From Hirudinaria manillensis (lineage: Eukaryota > Annelida > Clitellata > Hirudinida > Hirudinidae): a stretch of 64,000 nt of DNA. Of the stretch, positions 32,577-45,100 are shown piece after piece. The DNA is taken from contig CM067537.1 in assembly GCA_034509925.1 (NCBI GenBank), positions 1,951,001-2,015,000 on the forward strand, written 5' to 3'. The notes under the pieces are model-generated. The model was not told the origin of the DNA. It ran no database searches and saw only the letters and a program-made list of their open reading frames with translations. The position numbers and the translations under genes are program-made. The first letter of the stretch is position 1. Every line of letters begins with the position of its first letter.

Positions 32577-35500
32577 GTTGTTGTTGCTATATAAATTAAA
32601 CAAGTCACTACAATATAAAATCTTTCATGATTAGGATTCTGTACGAAAAAAATGTTTACCTCGAAATAATAGTCAAAAAGACCGGTCAAAACTTCAACGA
32701 GAATTTCCAACGATTCTCTCAACTGTGTCGTTTCATCGACTCCATCATTGGATCTAGTCTAAAAACATCAAAATTTTATTATAACTCCTCTGGCTGTAAT
32801 GTAATATTAATAATAAAATAATTTTAAATAAATGTATATATAAAATAATAAATAAATATTCAGTTCAGGACCTCTTGGGTCAGAAATTAATTTAGTAAAA
32901 TTCCACGTAATTTTACTTCAATGCCAGTACTTACCGAGGGCACATGAAGACAACTCTGAAGGAAGCACTTTGCCCTCTTACGCTTGGCGATTTCATTTTT
33001 TGAGCCCACGAGAAGGAAGGATTCGATTGAATCCAGGATCCCTGTCGTCAGAAAGGCATCTCCGTGGAACATTTCAATGGCACCGTTCTTGCAGTCTCTG
33101 CAGAGTTTTACCAGCCGGTCAATAGCTTCCATGAAATCATTCTATGTAAAAAGATCATGAATGTTAAGTGTTTTTTATATGCTAGATTAGCACACATATT
33201 AAATTGTAGGCAGGCAAGTCTAACTTAGATTTCAGAATTGAACCGACTTTTAAAAATCTCAATGCTATTCTTTCCAATTCTTGTAAGGCCGGTATTTTAT
33301 TATAAATGCTTCTTGGGTTAAGAAATTTACTGCATATGTATGTAGCTGTTGATCAAGGAATGACTGATCATTATTTATGTAATCAATTTATTGTATGTAC
33401 AATATTAAATGAGCCATAATATTAAGTGTTATGTATATTATGTAATATTAAAGTTACAATATTAACATATTAAGTGACATATCAACAGCAAGTATACTAT
33501 GTATTCCATACCTTGGCTTCTCAGCCATTTCGTAATGGCAATTTCATCTTGTTGCTTGGCAATTGGCAGATTTGTCATCCTTTTTATCAAGAAAACTAAA
33601 GAAAAACAACATTAAGTTGGGATTAATTAAATAATTGCTATCTTACAATTAATGTGAAGCCCTAAGGAAACCAACCCTGATCGTAGAATGTGTCTTCAAA
33701 GGTCTCCCTATGTTTGGTCAACAAAACTCTCAGCAATTTCACGCCATAGCACAGACTCACTCTGTCTTCTGAGAGCAAACATATCGAAAGTACACTGAAA
33801 TTGTAAACAAGAAATATTAACTGAATAACTATGTAATGCGGAGGTAATTCGCTGAATAGTTTTTGCTTATTATTTCGCACTTTTCTATGGACATCCTGAT
33901 ATTGCCAAGGCCATGTGTGGGCGCTCCATAAAGAAGCTGAAGGTAGGTTGAATCTAGCAACAAGTTGCTGGCACCTTCTTGAATCTATTGCAAATAATTG
34001 GGTTAATATCCTACGTTTTGCAGTTAATTCAAATTATAACTAAAATATGATAAAATGAGAGTATTAAATATTAACCAGTATTGAAAATACGCCATGACAA
34101 TGCTTCAAACAACTCCCAGCCAACGCTGTTCTTTGTTTTGGAGACCGTAGTTCTGCAGAATTACATTCAAATTAAAAACTAGTGTTGATGGAGCAATATG
34201 TGACAATATTTAATTTTTATAGTTTATGAGTTTTTCTTTAGTTTTAGAGTTTTGGATTACGTCGTAAAATTAAAATTGCAATATAAGTTTCAACAATGTA
34301 AATTCATGTATAATAGCAGATATTCGAGTATTTATTATGGAGTATCTACATGGAATCTAACTTTTTGAGCAGTCAATCCTGGGAAGTTTATCGCTATAAA
34401 GAATGTGGTCAATAGCTGTCAGATCGGATACCAATACTGGAGGTAAACATGATCTAAGTGGACAAAAATGATTTTTAGTTTATATTTAACAAACCACCAA
34501 AGTTAGTGATTATGGGAATCAATAAATTTGAACGAATATGTCATGTCACTACTAGTCTGTTCTACTCTAATTGATTCAATTTTTGGAAAACGTTACCTAA
34601 TTGTTTCAGCAACTTCTGAAAGCATATTTCTGCAAACATCGAGTTCCTGATAAATGGAATTTGTGCATTTAAGTGACAGACTGGTTCAGAACATTCGAAA
34701 GTTAAACTGTATAAATACAAGTTTATACGTCCTAACAAAAGGACCAGTAAATTTGAGGAAATTTTAAAAACCATTACAGGGATCAATAAGAAGTACTTAA
34801 CCGCTTTAGAAGCACCTTATGTGCCAAAATCACGGAAGAGAAGTTCCAATTGGGGCGCCCCTCACAAATTTATGTTTAGTTCACGAATATCATGTCGAAT
34901 GTCAATAGAGTTAAGCCTCAAGATAGCATGATTAAGAAGGATGAAAAAATAACTATTTGGAAGGGGATGATGGACCGGATTTGGAAGCTATTTAGACAGT
35001 ATCTAACAGTTTTAATAGTAAATTTCACAGAAAAATTCTTACCCAGTTTTCAGAGGTAATTTTTCGTATGGCCTTAAAATGGCTGTCCAATTCGCTGATC
35101 AATTCTGAAATTACCTCATCGATGTACATATCAGTCAAGGATGGCCACAAAAATATTATAACTTAACAAGTTAACAAATAATAGTTAGCAATAGTTAATA
35201 ATTCATGACGAACCCGTCCCTCTTGATGTCTCTGTTTTTGAATGCATTTTCTAAAGTTTTTCTTTATTTATAATGAGTTATCTTTAAATAAATTATTATC
35301 AGTCATTTAAGTTGAGCGTGGATAAATTGGCATGGTTTATATTTGAATTATAATAATTCAAATTATTGTTATTTTATTTTATTTTTAAGCGGAGGGAAAA
35401 GTCAAAGGGTTGAAGGAAAAGACACCGCTTTGGGGCGAAGTAATCAGTTGCACGTTTTGAATGGTAGGACTATACAATCTTTCGCTATTATAAATTTTTG

Positions 35501-35815
35501 CAAATTATAAATTATTACAAAAGTGTGAAAATAAAAATTCTCCTGGGAAAACAGCCGCTAAGAACAGTCACTTTCCAAACAATGCTTTGATCAATTTAAG
35601 GATAGCCTCTCATTCAACGCCTTCGTTCGCTTTTGGTCACAACCAATCAACCAAAACCAATCAACTATGTCAATCAACATGACAAATATTGCAATGTCAC
35701 CATTAATGATGACCGTCGTACGCTTTCGCCCTCATTACCTGAACCGCTGAAGATTTGGGGAAAATTTTTTTCCAGCCAGTAGACTTCCAGATCATCGCTT
35801 TCCAAACTGCTAGTA
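28570..35815 (-). CDS. TRIP12-like HECT E3 ubiquitin ligase, copy B (5' end uncertain)
   Basis: Paralogue of copy A. Exons: 28570-28757, 29118-29313, 29397-29510, 29544-29744, 30024-30197, 30319-30464, 30971-31069, 31253-31351, 31472-31556, 31785-31912, 32136-32489, 32660-32758, 32935-33125, 33512-33595, 33676-33794, 33881-33974; weaker ones at 34076-34152 and near 34350-34455, 34597-34650, 34804-34860, 35044-35135 and 35738-35815. DLGIDFTLPGYPDIE and GGKDMTLTAHN match TRIP12 closely, as do FLQFVTASLRLPLDG and DSYLPVAATCFN, where the Cys is catalytic; the end is SFQIV. Copy B is nearer to TRIP12 than copy A. Several exons have the same length as in copy A (114 and 99 nt), showing duplication with introns. 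The acceptor at 33125 was chosen because the alternative at 33141 breaks phase. Confidence 0.8.
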
Positions 35816-36482
35816 GTTATATTTATTGTTATTACAACTTGAGAAAGAAAGAAATTAAATACTCCATAATAACTTAAAATTTTAAATAGCTTTAAGTTTC
35901 GTGTTGTTGATCTGATTACATCATTACGGCAGGAATCTTTAGCACAGAAAATAATCTTAAGGTAACAATAAAACAGCCATCGCATAAACAACCAATAAAT
36001 CGTCTACAATAAACTTCTGCCTCGCATTTAGGGGCAAATAAAATGGGGTCATGGCATGTACTTTCATCAAAACGAGGCGATTTTTCATTTTTTAATTAAA
36101 AAATTCTATGAATTTTAATTTTAATTTCATGAAGTTTATGAATTAATTTCGCAAAGTCTTGAAATCACAAAGTTGTGATTGTTTACCGTGCTTAGGTACT
36201 GCAATACTTACTAGGTATTTATTGTTGTCATGCAACCATTACCTTCAACCAAAAGATTCAAAATGTATTTACAATAGTAAGTATGCAACTGCCGATAAAT
36301 TTTTTTATTTTTTTATAAAAGCTATTAATAAGAATTTGAAAGAAAAACAAAGATGGAATTTATTGATGGTAGTTTCAACGTTTCAAATTACTTTCAATTA
36401 TCTTTTCCCATGAAAATTATTTTTGTAATAAAAGTGGTTAATAAGATGTTGAAAGAAAAATGTTTAACAAATGAAAATGGAA
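35816..36482. other. Intergenic: HECT copy B upstream to DNAJC27 3' end
   Basis: AT-rich, no exon recognised. It presumably holds the start of the HECT copy B transcript (leftwards) and the DNAJC27 3' UTR. Confidence 0.35.
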
Positions 36483-36488
36483 TTTATT
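36483..36488 (-). terminator. DNAJC27: DNAJC27 polyadenylation signal
   Basis: Minus-strand AATAAA about 35 bases after the stop codon. Confidence 0.5.
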
Positions 36489-36521
36489 AATGGAAATTTA
36501 AACGTTTCAATTTATTTCCAA

Positions 36522-38254
36522 TTATTTTTTTCCTTCCAGATTAAAAAGCAACTGATTTCTGGACGCCACCAGCAACTTGAACGCCTCTTCAGATCCGGGC
36601 AAGGAGCACTTATCCGGATGGAGAAGCATGGAAAGATGTCGAAACTTTCTGCTGATCTCCTCGGAAGAGGCGCCTCCAAACTCCAGCTGCAGTCTCTCGT
36701 GATTCGTTTTGGCTTCTCTGACGATCTTCAGCGCCTCAAATTGTTCCTTCGTGCAAGTTGAAAACACGTTTTTGCTGGCAGAGAGGCTCTGACCGTTTGC
36801 TCTTTTCAAGGCTCGCGAGGCAAGTTCTTCGAAGACCAGAGCGACGCTTTCCTCGACGGTAGCCGATACCTCGGAGTAGTAGAAGCCCCTGTTCAGAGCC
36901 CAATTCCGCCCTTCGTCTTTGGTCACGGCCCTATTCGGTTTGTCTGTTTTGTTTGCCACAACGATGAACTCCTGTCGTGCCAGGACTTTCGTATCGTCCA
37001 CGTTCCTCGTCATTTCGTGCAGGAAATCGTCCAGAGATAAGAAGCTCGCCCTGTCTGTGGTGTCGTAAAAGAGAAGGATGACGTCGCAGTACGAGTAGAA
37101 TTCTGTTCTCACCTTTGCGGATCAATTGTGTCAATTTATTTCTTTATTTTATTACTTATTTATTTCTTTTTTTTATTGTAATTTTTAATACAATATTATT
37201 TTAGATGGAATTGTATTTCAATAGAATTATTTTTTATTTAATTTTCTTTTAAGGGGAGTGCTAAGAAAGATTTTCTTCCAGATATTGTACCGTCCACCAG
37301 CTAATAATTATAATGTTAACAAGATGACTTGCTAGATAATTTATAATTAATATTAATAAGAGACATAATTAATATTAATAATGTTGTGACGTTAATAATA
37401 ACTAGGGAGCGTTTGATTCACTCTGACAAAAGCTGGAAGTCCTGAAGCATCGAAGATGTCGAGGTCGATTATTTCACCTTCCAAATGCACTCTGTATGGA
37501 AATATTACGGATAAATTGACATTAACATTAACATGTCATTAACATTTTTAAGAGAGTTTTGAGATTATACAAGTTTTTTAATGTTTGTGTCTTGTTTTAA
37601 ATTGATGGATTTACTAAGAAGCATACTTTTCATATGCACATAATTCAAACTTTTATGTTAATTGGTGTCTTAACTTTTGTAGATAAAATTGTAGCCAGAA
37701 TTAACTGTAATTTAATTATCATAAAATATTCAAAGACCTGGCGACTCCGTAATCAACACCGATTGTAGGGATGTAATTCTTTTGGAATCTCTTTTCGCAG
37801 TATCTTTTGATGACACATGTCTAGAAATTGGGCATACTAATTAATTTCATAATTTATTACGATTATAAAAACTAGAGACTCTTCTGTCCATTCTTTATTA
37901 CAAAGTACTTAAATAATATCGTAGGCAACATCATGCCAAAATAATTTTCAATGACTTTCTTAAAGATATTTGAAGAATTTTTTGGTTGGAAACGTGGAAT
38001 ATATTATATTTTGTGCTAAATTCACTCGAAATAAGCCCTTAAGCCGTCAATAAACTTGAACAATTACATAGAATTCGGCACAAACCGAATTAAATTACAT
38101 TAATTATTGAAAAAATAACAGAAAACAAAAAAATATTACTAATATAATTAAATTACATTAATTAATATTAATCAATATAAATAGGTCAGAATTAAGAACT
38201 GACCTTTCCAACTCTGGTTGATCCAATGGCAAGTAGTTTTATACGCTTCTCCAT
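36522..38254 (-). CDS. DNAJC27: DNAJC27 / RBJ: Rab-like GTPase with C-terminal J domain, complete
   Basis: Four exons (38204-38254, 37738-37820, 37422-37491, 36522-37112) join in frame to 264 residues; the human protein has 273. The N-terminal GTPase has G1 GSTRVGK followed by T across the first intron, TIGVDYGV in switch I, G3 DASG, G4 NKTD and G5-type SAT. The J domain near residues 200-260 keeps the HPD motif (LLHPDKC) that stimulates Hsp70. RBJ is described as a small GTPase that binds MEK/ERK and can co-recruit Hsc70; that role is family knowledge. I see no C-terminal prenylation Cys, as in the family. The start fits the short basic lead before the P-loop. Confidence 0.93.
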
Positions 38255-40513
38255 TTCACCACACGGACAACTGGCTTTGAACCAACAACATCAAGCAACA
38301 ACATTGTACAACAACAACAACATCCACGATTCCTTTGAACAACAACACGATAAGACAGGATCTTTCGATCAATAAGGTTGTCAAAGAAAGTTCATGAATA
38401 ATTAAGTAGCAACATTACTTGTCAGAAACACTGATTTATATGAGAATCACACAGGTCTGATTAAAAAGCAACAATAACAATACTAAAAACAATAATGATC
38501 ATCATATTCACCATCTTTATATCTCTTACTACTAAGTAAATTCATCATTAAAAGTCATTTTTTGCACATTTGATCATTAATTTGAAAGAATTAAAATTAA
38601 TTAATTTTGAAAGAATTCAAATTAATTAAACGCAATATTCACGTTTACACTTTTACATATTTTACGTCGCCATTATCGCTCAAATTACTATTTAAAAATG
38701 ATTTTATTTAAACATTTATTTGATCATAAAAAACTTTGGCCTTCGTTTGCAGTGTTGTGGATTCAAAACTTATTCGTTTAGAAAGTTATCTTATTTTGCT
38801 CACTCAATCGTATTGGTAAGCATTAATTTTAATAAGTTGATGATACATCGTTTGTATATAATTACTATACGTTACCAAATTACATGTAATAATTAACTTA
38901 ATATTTACATTGGACACTTAAATTGCTCACGACGTGAGTAGGAATAAGAGTTATTGTTATTGTTATTACTGTTATTATATTTCCATTTTTTCCCATTCCA
39001 GATCCAAAATTCGTTCCAAACATAGAAGAAGGAGAAGAGTTTTGCATATTTTAACTCGAGTGTTCGCATTATCATCAATTGTGCAATTCCTACATAAATA
39101 TTTCATCTCCAATACATATGTTTTCTACTTATTGATCGAATTTGTGAATATGTTATCGCAATGTCGATGAAGTTTATGAAGTTAATAAATGCATTTACGA
39201 CGTTCTCCTTTTTGAGATGCTCCCCAGAAATTGAAATTAACATGCGATTAAGAGGTTTCTATAAAATATGAAAAGAACATGCGATTATCTTGGACATTTC
39301 TTAGTCCGTGTTCAAATGTATCGCTCTTAAGGTAGCAACAAAGTTCCGCCATTGATTTTTGCCATTGGACAATCGTGGCAATGAAATTGAACGACTTAGA
39401 ACGACATGAATAGTCTCTTTCAATTGGGAATGTTAGAGTTTTTCAAAAATGCACTCATTCTTTCCAAACATTGGAACGATGTGTGGAGATATGCGTGATC
39501 TGCAAGCTTAGATCTCTAATTAATCCTTTAAAGGATCAGCCTAATCATCCGTTGCTATTTGACATTAATCAAATGCAGTTAATTAGAGACTAATCCTATT
39601 CCGTATTGTTTTAAGTGGAGCCTAAAAATTAAAATTTATTTTAAAATTTTGGAGATTAAATTTGTCGGTATTGACAGACTGAAGATAGCTAGATGACACG
39701 GTTTGAGGACGCCACATATTCATGAGAGGAGGAGCCATGTCATTGTAAGCAAATCTAAAAATGATGAGCCGGTTGTGGAGGCTGTTGCCCTGCCTTTACA
39801 ACAGCCTTTACAAACAGTATCATTCAAGTTTATTATTTATTTCAGAAAATAAAATTAATATCGTAGAGAACAAGGAAAATCTTAGAATATAAATGCTCTG
39901 CCTCAAAAAATTCCATTAGCTATTTCCACGCAACTTTTTGTTATACATTTAGCTCCTCCCCTCATAAATTTATGCTATCTTCAAAACCGTGCCATGACTT
40001 TACCCTTGCCGGCTGAAAAACGAATATGAATTTTTTTCTGCTGTTAATATTTAATTTAACATTTAGAATTGATTGTTTTAAAATAAACTTATATGATTTA
40101 GGTTAAAATACTCATAAGTAAACAAAAGCTCTTTGTTCAAATCAAAACATTATGATAATTAGATATTTAAGTTTTCTCAAACTCTTGATAAATTTAATTT
40201 TATTTAATATTTAAATACTTGCAAATTTTTAGGTAAGAAATTATAGTGACCAGCCTTTAATATTAAGATTTAGAGCGTGCATTTAAAATGCTATTTATGG
40301 ATTATAATTTTTATTAAAATTTTAATCATTTATTTTTTAAAAATTTATAATCATATAATTTTTATTATCAAAATTTATTACTTTTAATAAAAATAAATTA
40401 CGTCTAAGTTTCTTTGATTGTTGACATGGACGAAAATCCGCTAGCTATTTTTCAAAACCTCGAAGCGCACATTCGATTAGATCGCAAGAACATTTTACAT
40501 TTATTACAAAACG
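38255..40513. other. Intergenic between the divergent DNAJC27 and SRSF3-like genes
   Basis: About 2.2 kb without a recognised gene. It must hold the promoters of DNAJC27 (leftward) and the SRSF3-like gene (rightward). It contains an imperfect inverted-repeat element at 39693-39998 and otherwise AT-rich DNA. Confidence 0.45.
39693..39998. mobile_element. Candidate MITE-like inverted-repeat element, about 300 bp
   Basis: The left arm (gatgacacggtttgagga, then catgagaggaggagc) returns in inverted form at the right (gctcctcccctcataaattt, then tcaaaaccgtgccatgac). The arms are about 45 bases long and about 75% identical; the interior is non-coding. A related fragment seems to occur at 34858-34880. 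No clear target-site duplication is visible. Confidence 0.35.
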
Positions 40514-41839
40514 ATGTCACGTTATCAAAGCCGAGAAGTTAATGAAAGTAAGGTTTACATCGGTAACCTGCCTAAGAATGCTGACGAAAAGGAACTCGAG
40601 AGAGCTTTCGAGAGATACGGAACAATAAAGAGTGTTTGGGTGGCTCGCAATCCACCGGGTTTCGGCTTTGTCGAATTCGTCGACTCGAGAGATGCTACAG
40701 ATGCCATTAGAGGATTGGACGGAAGGTTTGAATTTTCAAATTTATTTTTATGTTTGACCGCTATTAATTGATCCGCTATAAGAAATCGAATTTTATGATT
40801 TATAAAAAGTACAATATTAATTTGTTTCATCTAGCTCGGTCTGCGGTTCAAGGGTGAGAGTTGAGCCCGCTACAGGAGGCACAAAAAACAAGAGCAGGGG
40901 TGGCGATTTTAGGAGGCGTGATTTTGGCCGTAGGGAATCACCCAGGCGTGGTTATTCTCCGAGGCGTAGAGATTCTCCCAGGAGAGGATATTCTCCTAGA
41001 CGCGATGATTCTTTGAGACGTAGGGAATCTCCAAGACGCGATGATTCTTTGAGACGTAGGGAATCTCCTAGGCGTGATGATTCTCTGAGGCGTAGGGATT
41101 CGCCTAGGCGCGATGACTCTCCTAAGCGTAGGGGCTCTTCAAGAGACAGGTCCATGTCTCCCAGGGATAGCCGCCGTACCCCGGACAGTCCAAGAAGAAG
41201 AGACAGCTACAGTAGAGAAAAGGATAGCCAAAGAAGAGGAGTAAAAAGGTAAGTAATAGATACATCTAATCGATTTCAGTGTCGGCGAACGTAATGGCGA
41301 AAACGCAAACTAACGGGGCTCGTTTTAAACCATTCTGTGCCTGGAAATTTTAGACTTGCACTTTCTTAAGAGGGCAGCATAAGTACTCGTGTTTCTGCAA
41401 ATTCTACAAAAACCGGCAGTAGTTTATGAGCTACCGACAGAGATGAACTTCTCCGAGCGATCACCCTCAACTTTTCGAGAGCTTCATTCTCTACCATCCA
41501 ATGTCTTCACGTGGATAAAGTAGTCGGAGTTGGGTCTTCGACCGACAGCATAATGCGTCATCACTCGTCCGCCTTCTCATCTGCAACTTCCACATAACCT
41601 TTTTGCCAACCAACTACAATTCTACATACTAGCAACGTGATTTGTGAGTTACATTCGTCAATAAGACGAAAAATGGTTCATACAGTAGCACCTAATTAGT
41701 ACTAGGGTAGTTCACTATAGCGGAAATAAGTTTACTGACGGATTCCTTCTTTCCTTTCAGATCCCCATCTTCTCACAGATCAAGAAGTCGCAGTAGGTCA
41801 CCAGTTCAGTCTCCAAAGAGAAGAAGGTCAAGGAGTTAA
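40514..41839 (+). CDS. SRSF3-like SR splicing factor (no zinc knuckle)
   Basis: SR proteins bind exonic enhancers through an RRM and recruit the spliceosome through a phosphorylated RS tail; they act in the nucleus. Exons 40514-40725, 40835-41248 and 41761-41839 join in phase 2 throughout, giving about 234 residues. The RRM (residues 12-85) has RNP2 VYIGNL and RNP1 [17 protein letters not shown] is specific to the SRSF3/SRSF7 group. The RS tail contains near-identical 36-bp coding repeats giving [12 protein letters not shown], then SRSRSRSP and a final RRRSRS. There is no CCHC motif. It is a paralogue of the gene at 46315, with identical phase and position of the first introns. Confidence 0.92.
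40996..41130 (+). repeat. 36-bp coding repeat in the RS domain
   Basis: Three full copies and one part copy of a 36-bp unit encode [12 protein letters not shown]. Copies are nearly identical at the DNA level, including synonymous sites, which points to recent expansion or homogenisation. Confidence 0.85.
41249..41760 (+). promoter_or_regulatory. SRSF3-like last intron: candidate poison-exon or retained-intron region
   Basis: This 512-base intron is clearly less AT-rich than other introns in the window and has several acceptor-like sites (for example ggaaattttag near 41354) followed by stops in all frames. SRSF3 and SRSF7 genes in other animals carry conserved poison exons used for autoregulation. 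The position and composition fit; the exon boundaries are not determined. Confidence 0.35.
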
Positions 41840-41878
41840 ATATTTAAAGTGTTTTGAGTAAATTAGGAGTGTTATAGA

Positions 41879-41884
41879 AATAAA
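41879..41884 (+). terminator. SRSF3-like polyadenylation signal, first of two
   Basis: AATAAA 40 bases after the stop; a second lies at 42008-42013. The second would place the mRNA end close to the tail of the convergent metalloproteinase gene. Confidence 0.6.
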
Positions 41885-42101
41885 AGTGAATTCGATCGCA
41901 AAACGATTTTGTCGGATGTTAAACGTGAGCTACCAATGGCAAAACGAGTTGGATTCGTGTAGCATAGGGCCCGTCGAACGACTATTTATAGACTCGAGAA
42001 CTCCAGTAATAAAGTAATTGTATTGAAACATGAATGTCAGTAGAATGTTTTAAGTTAATTCTTAGATGAAGTTAATCAAAGTGTCTGCAAAAAGTTTAAT
42101 A

Positions 42102-45100
42102 TTAAATTAAGACAAATTCCGCCATTTGAAGAAAGTGTCCCAAAAGGATCCAGCATCGGTGGTTTTTTTTGTACTCTGGAATGTATTGACTTGAGAATAT
42201 TTGGTGTTTGTGGATACACTTGGTGTTCTCAACAGATAAGCTGTCGATAGAAACAAGATTTTTGTCACTGCTTTTGTTATTTTAAATATAATTCAAGGTA
42301 TTCTTTAATTAACTATATTGTCGTGTTCGAGTACGTAAATTGATATTGACAAAATGGCTAAAAGCATTTAAAGGGGTTAAAATAGTTTTCACTATTAACA
42401 GCCTATATGTTTTCAATCATGAAGTTATTCATCCATGTGAATTTTACCTGGTGTCGTTCTTTTGACTACTACTGGATTCGTTGAGACCATAGGTTTCTTT
42501 CCTTAAAATGCAATCAACGTCAGCAAAAATTATGACTCGATCGTAAAAAGATCCAATTCCGTGGCAAAGAATAAATAGCGTACATCACGATGTATCCGTA
42601 ATACACATTGTAAATTAAAGAGTCGCGCAATATAATTATAGCGTTTACGATTACGCCATTTTTTTTTATCTCGGGATGGGCCAAGCGAGCACGTCAACGA
42701 ATAGGTTCACGACGGCTTATGAATTGAGTTTAAAACAAAGCTGTCTTTTCAATACCTCAAAATAAACTTTGAAGGGAGTGGTGTCCAAGGCAAGAGCTCG
42801 TCTCCAAATCAAAACAATACAAGAACAAGATCGGATTCGCATCTTTTATGAGAATCAAAAGAATCACTGAGACTAATTCTCACCGTAAATGCTTTCTATT
42901 CCACTTATATCGTCAGGATGAAGTGTGAAATCCGACCTGTAGTAGTAAAAAGCATACATAACGGCTTGAGGGAGGCTACTGTGGTCAAGACCCAAGGCAT
43001 GGCCGAGTTCGTGGGTGAGCAACTGCCGCAAATTTATGGGTGACTGGGATCCTATTTATGATAATATTAAACGATAAGTTAATCTTTTTTTAAAGCAAAC
43101 CTTTTCCTTGAGAGTTAAGAATACCGATACCACAACATCACAATAGTATGCAAGAGCCTGTTTATGATAACATTAAACAATAAATTAATCTTTATATAAT
43201 ACATTTAACCTGCATCTAACATACTTCTTAAGGGTTAAGAATGTCACAATACATCATGACGTATTATACATCACATGCTAGGTTGATTCATGGATTTAAG
43301 CGAATGTTGAATACCATCGCCTCGGTATTCATTAGAGCTGACCCAGAGTTCATCATCGTCCAGGTGGACCTCTCCCGATTCAGGTAGAAAGGTGTGACCG
43401 ACGAAGAATCCTCTTCCGTCGAACGGAAATCCGTCACCATGATCTCTGGAAACGAATCTGATTTTTATGTTGCTCGGTTCAGAGGCCGCTTTGGAAATGG
43501 TCAACGGTGTTGCTTCTCTCCAGTCCTGAAAACATTCAATCGCATCGAGCTGACATACAGACAGATAGACAGGTTGTGTGGATAACTGTGATGTGACTAT
43601 GATCGGGTTGGGTCTGAACGCGGTGTAAAGATATGTCTCACGTTGATGGCAGTTTCCACCAACTGGTCGACAATTTTCCTGTCTTGAAGCTCTTGTGAAC
43701 GTGGATAGTTCATCAGCTTGTATGTCAGGTGAGACGTGGTCCATCTTTTAGCTGGACGAGGGTCAGATCAAATAAATAACGATCTAATGTTGAATGTTGA
43801 ATATTGAGGATCGATTCAGCGCTTGACTAATTGGTTAGTTAGTTAGGTAATCGATGTAATAATTTGTGCTTTGCTGATTAAAAAGTTAGCGTGTTTTATT
43901 ATTTAATTAATTTATTTAATGAATTTTAATCATAATTGAACTAATATGACAGGCACGTAGAGACCTTTATTCAGAAGAACTGAATCGTTTAATTATTTCG
44001 TCAAAATAGTGCACTAAAAAAATACCAAAAAGGCTTAGTATTCATTGGCTTGGTATTTAAGTTTCTTTTGTACCAATTTCTAAATAGTCGACTTAAATAG
44101 CTTTTTGAAAAAAAGACGTTTTTATGGAACATTCGTAGTTTCCTATTGCTTTGTTATGCTTTAAATTCTTCATAATTTCTTTGAAAAAGCATCAATAAAC
44201 TTTTCAGCTTTTCGTCCATTTAAAAAAAAAAGATATTTTAACAGAATAAATAAATGCTTTTAATATCGCCCAGCATTAATGCATGATTAGACATTTGATT
44301 TAGAAGTTATATCTGCCTCTCGCTGTCTTAAAAAATTTGGTTCATTTTATATAACGGGAGTGTGGGCATGAAACCGGCCTAACCCGTCGATCCGCAGTTT
44401 TGACTGAAATATTTTAAAACAACGTTATCGAAGTCGGATCAAAGGCCCGAAGTTTGGCAAAGTCACCATAGCAACGAGATGAATTAAAAACAAATTCTTT
44501 GCCAACCGCTTGCTAAGAATCTCTTCCTCCTATCTTTCCCCTCCCTCGTTCCATGATTCACGTTGAGTACTTGGCATCTTGGTGATTTCATGAGCTTCAA
44601 GGTCATCTCATCCAAATCTCCTTTAATAAAATGAAATGCTTGCATTTATATCAGAAAATTAATTTCATGTCCTGAGTGAACTTGACTTGCTCATCTTTAT
44701 ATGTATTTATTATTATTATTATTATTAAAGGTAACTTTGCCTGAGCAATAATAATGTCAAGGATTTATTTTGAACACTTTCAGTCATTTTTCTACGAAGT
44801 ATATATATATTATAGTATGCATAGGTATTTATTTTTTTAAATTCAATTGCGTAATATTTTTCATTCTAAAGAATGTGAAAATCATCTAAAAATCCGGGAT
44901 TTCCCAACCTATACGATCTACAAAATACTATAAAATGAGTTTGATTTAACAATCTAAGAAAGTGACAGAAAAGCAAGAAAGACCTTCTGTTGATAAACGT
45001 TTCTGTCGTTTGATTTGCCCACCTGTTTGGGAAAGTCCAGCAAATTCTTGAAATCTTTTTATTCCTTCTTTTATCTTTGCTTCCGTCTCTCCATCATTCA

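Noticed and set aside
33125-33595. Apparent 1-nt frameshift in HECT copy B
   Set aside because: It disappears if the acceptor at 33125 (ggaag then ctattgac) is used in place of 33141; phases then agree.
40952-41155. Minus-strand ORF rich in Leu-Arg-Glu-Ser
   Set aside because: Antisense of the RS-domain repeat of the SRSF3-like gene.
44330-44420. Possible tiny exon containing a Cys-Gly pair as a cysteine switch for the metalloproteinase
   Set aside because: The Cys frame stops within a few codons and the 20-nt exon defined by its splice sites breaks phase.
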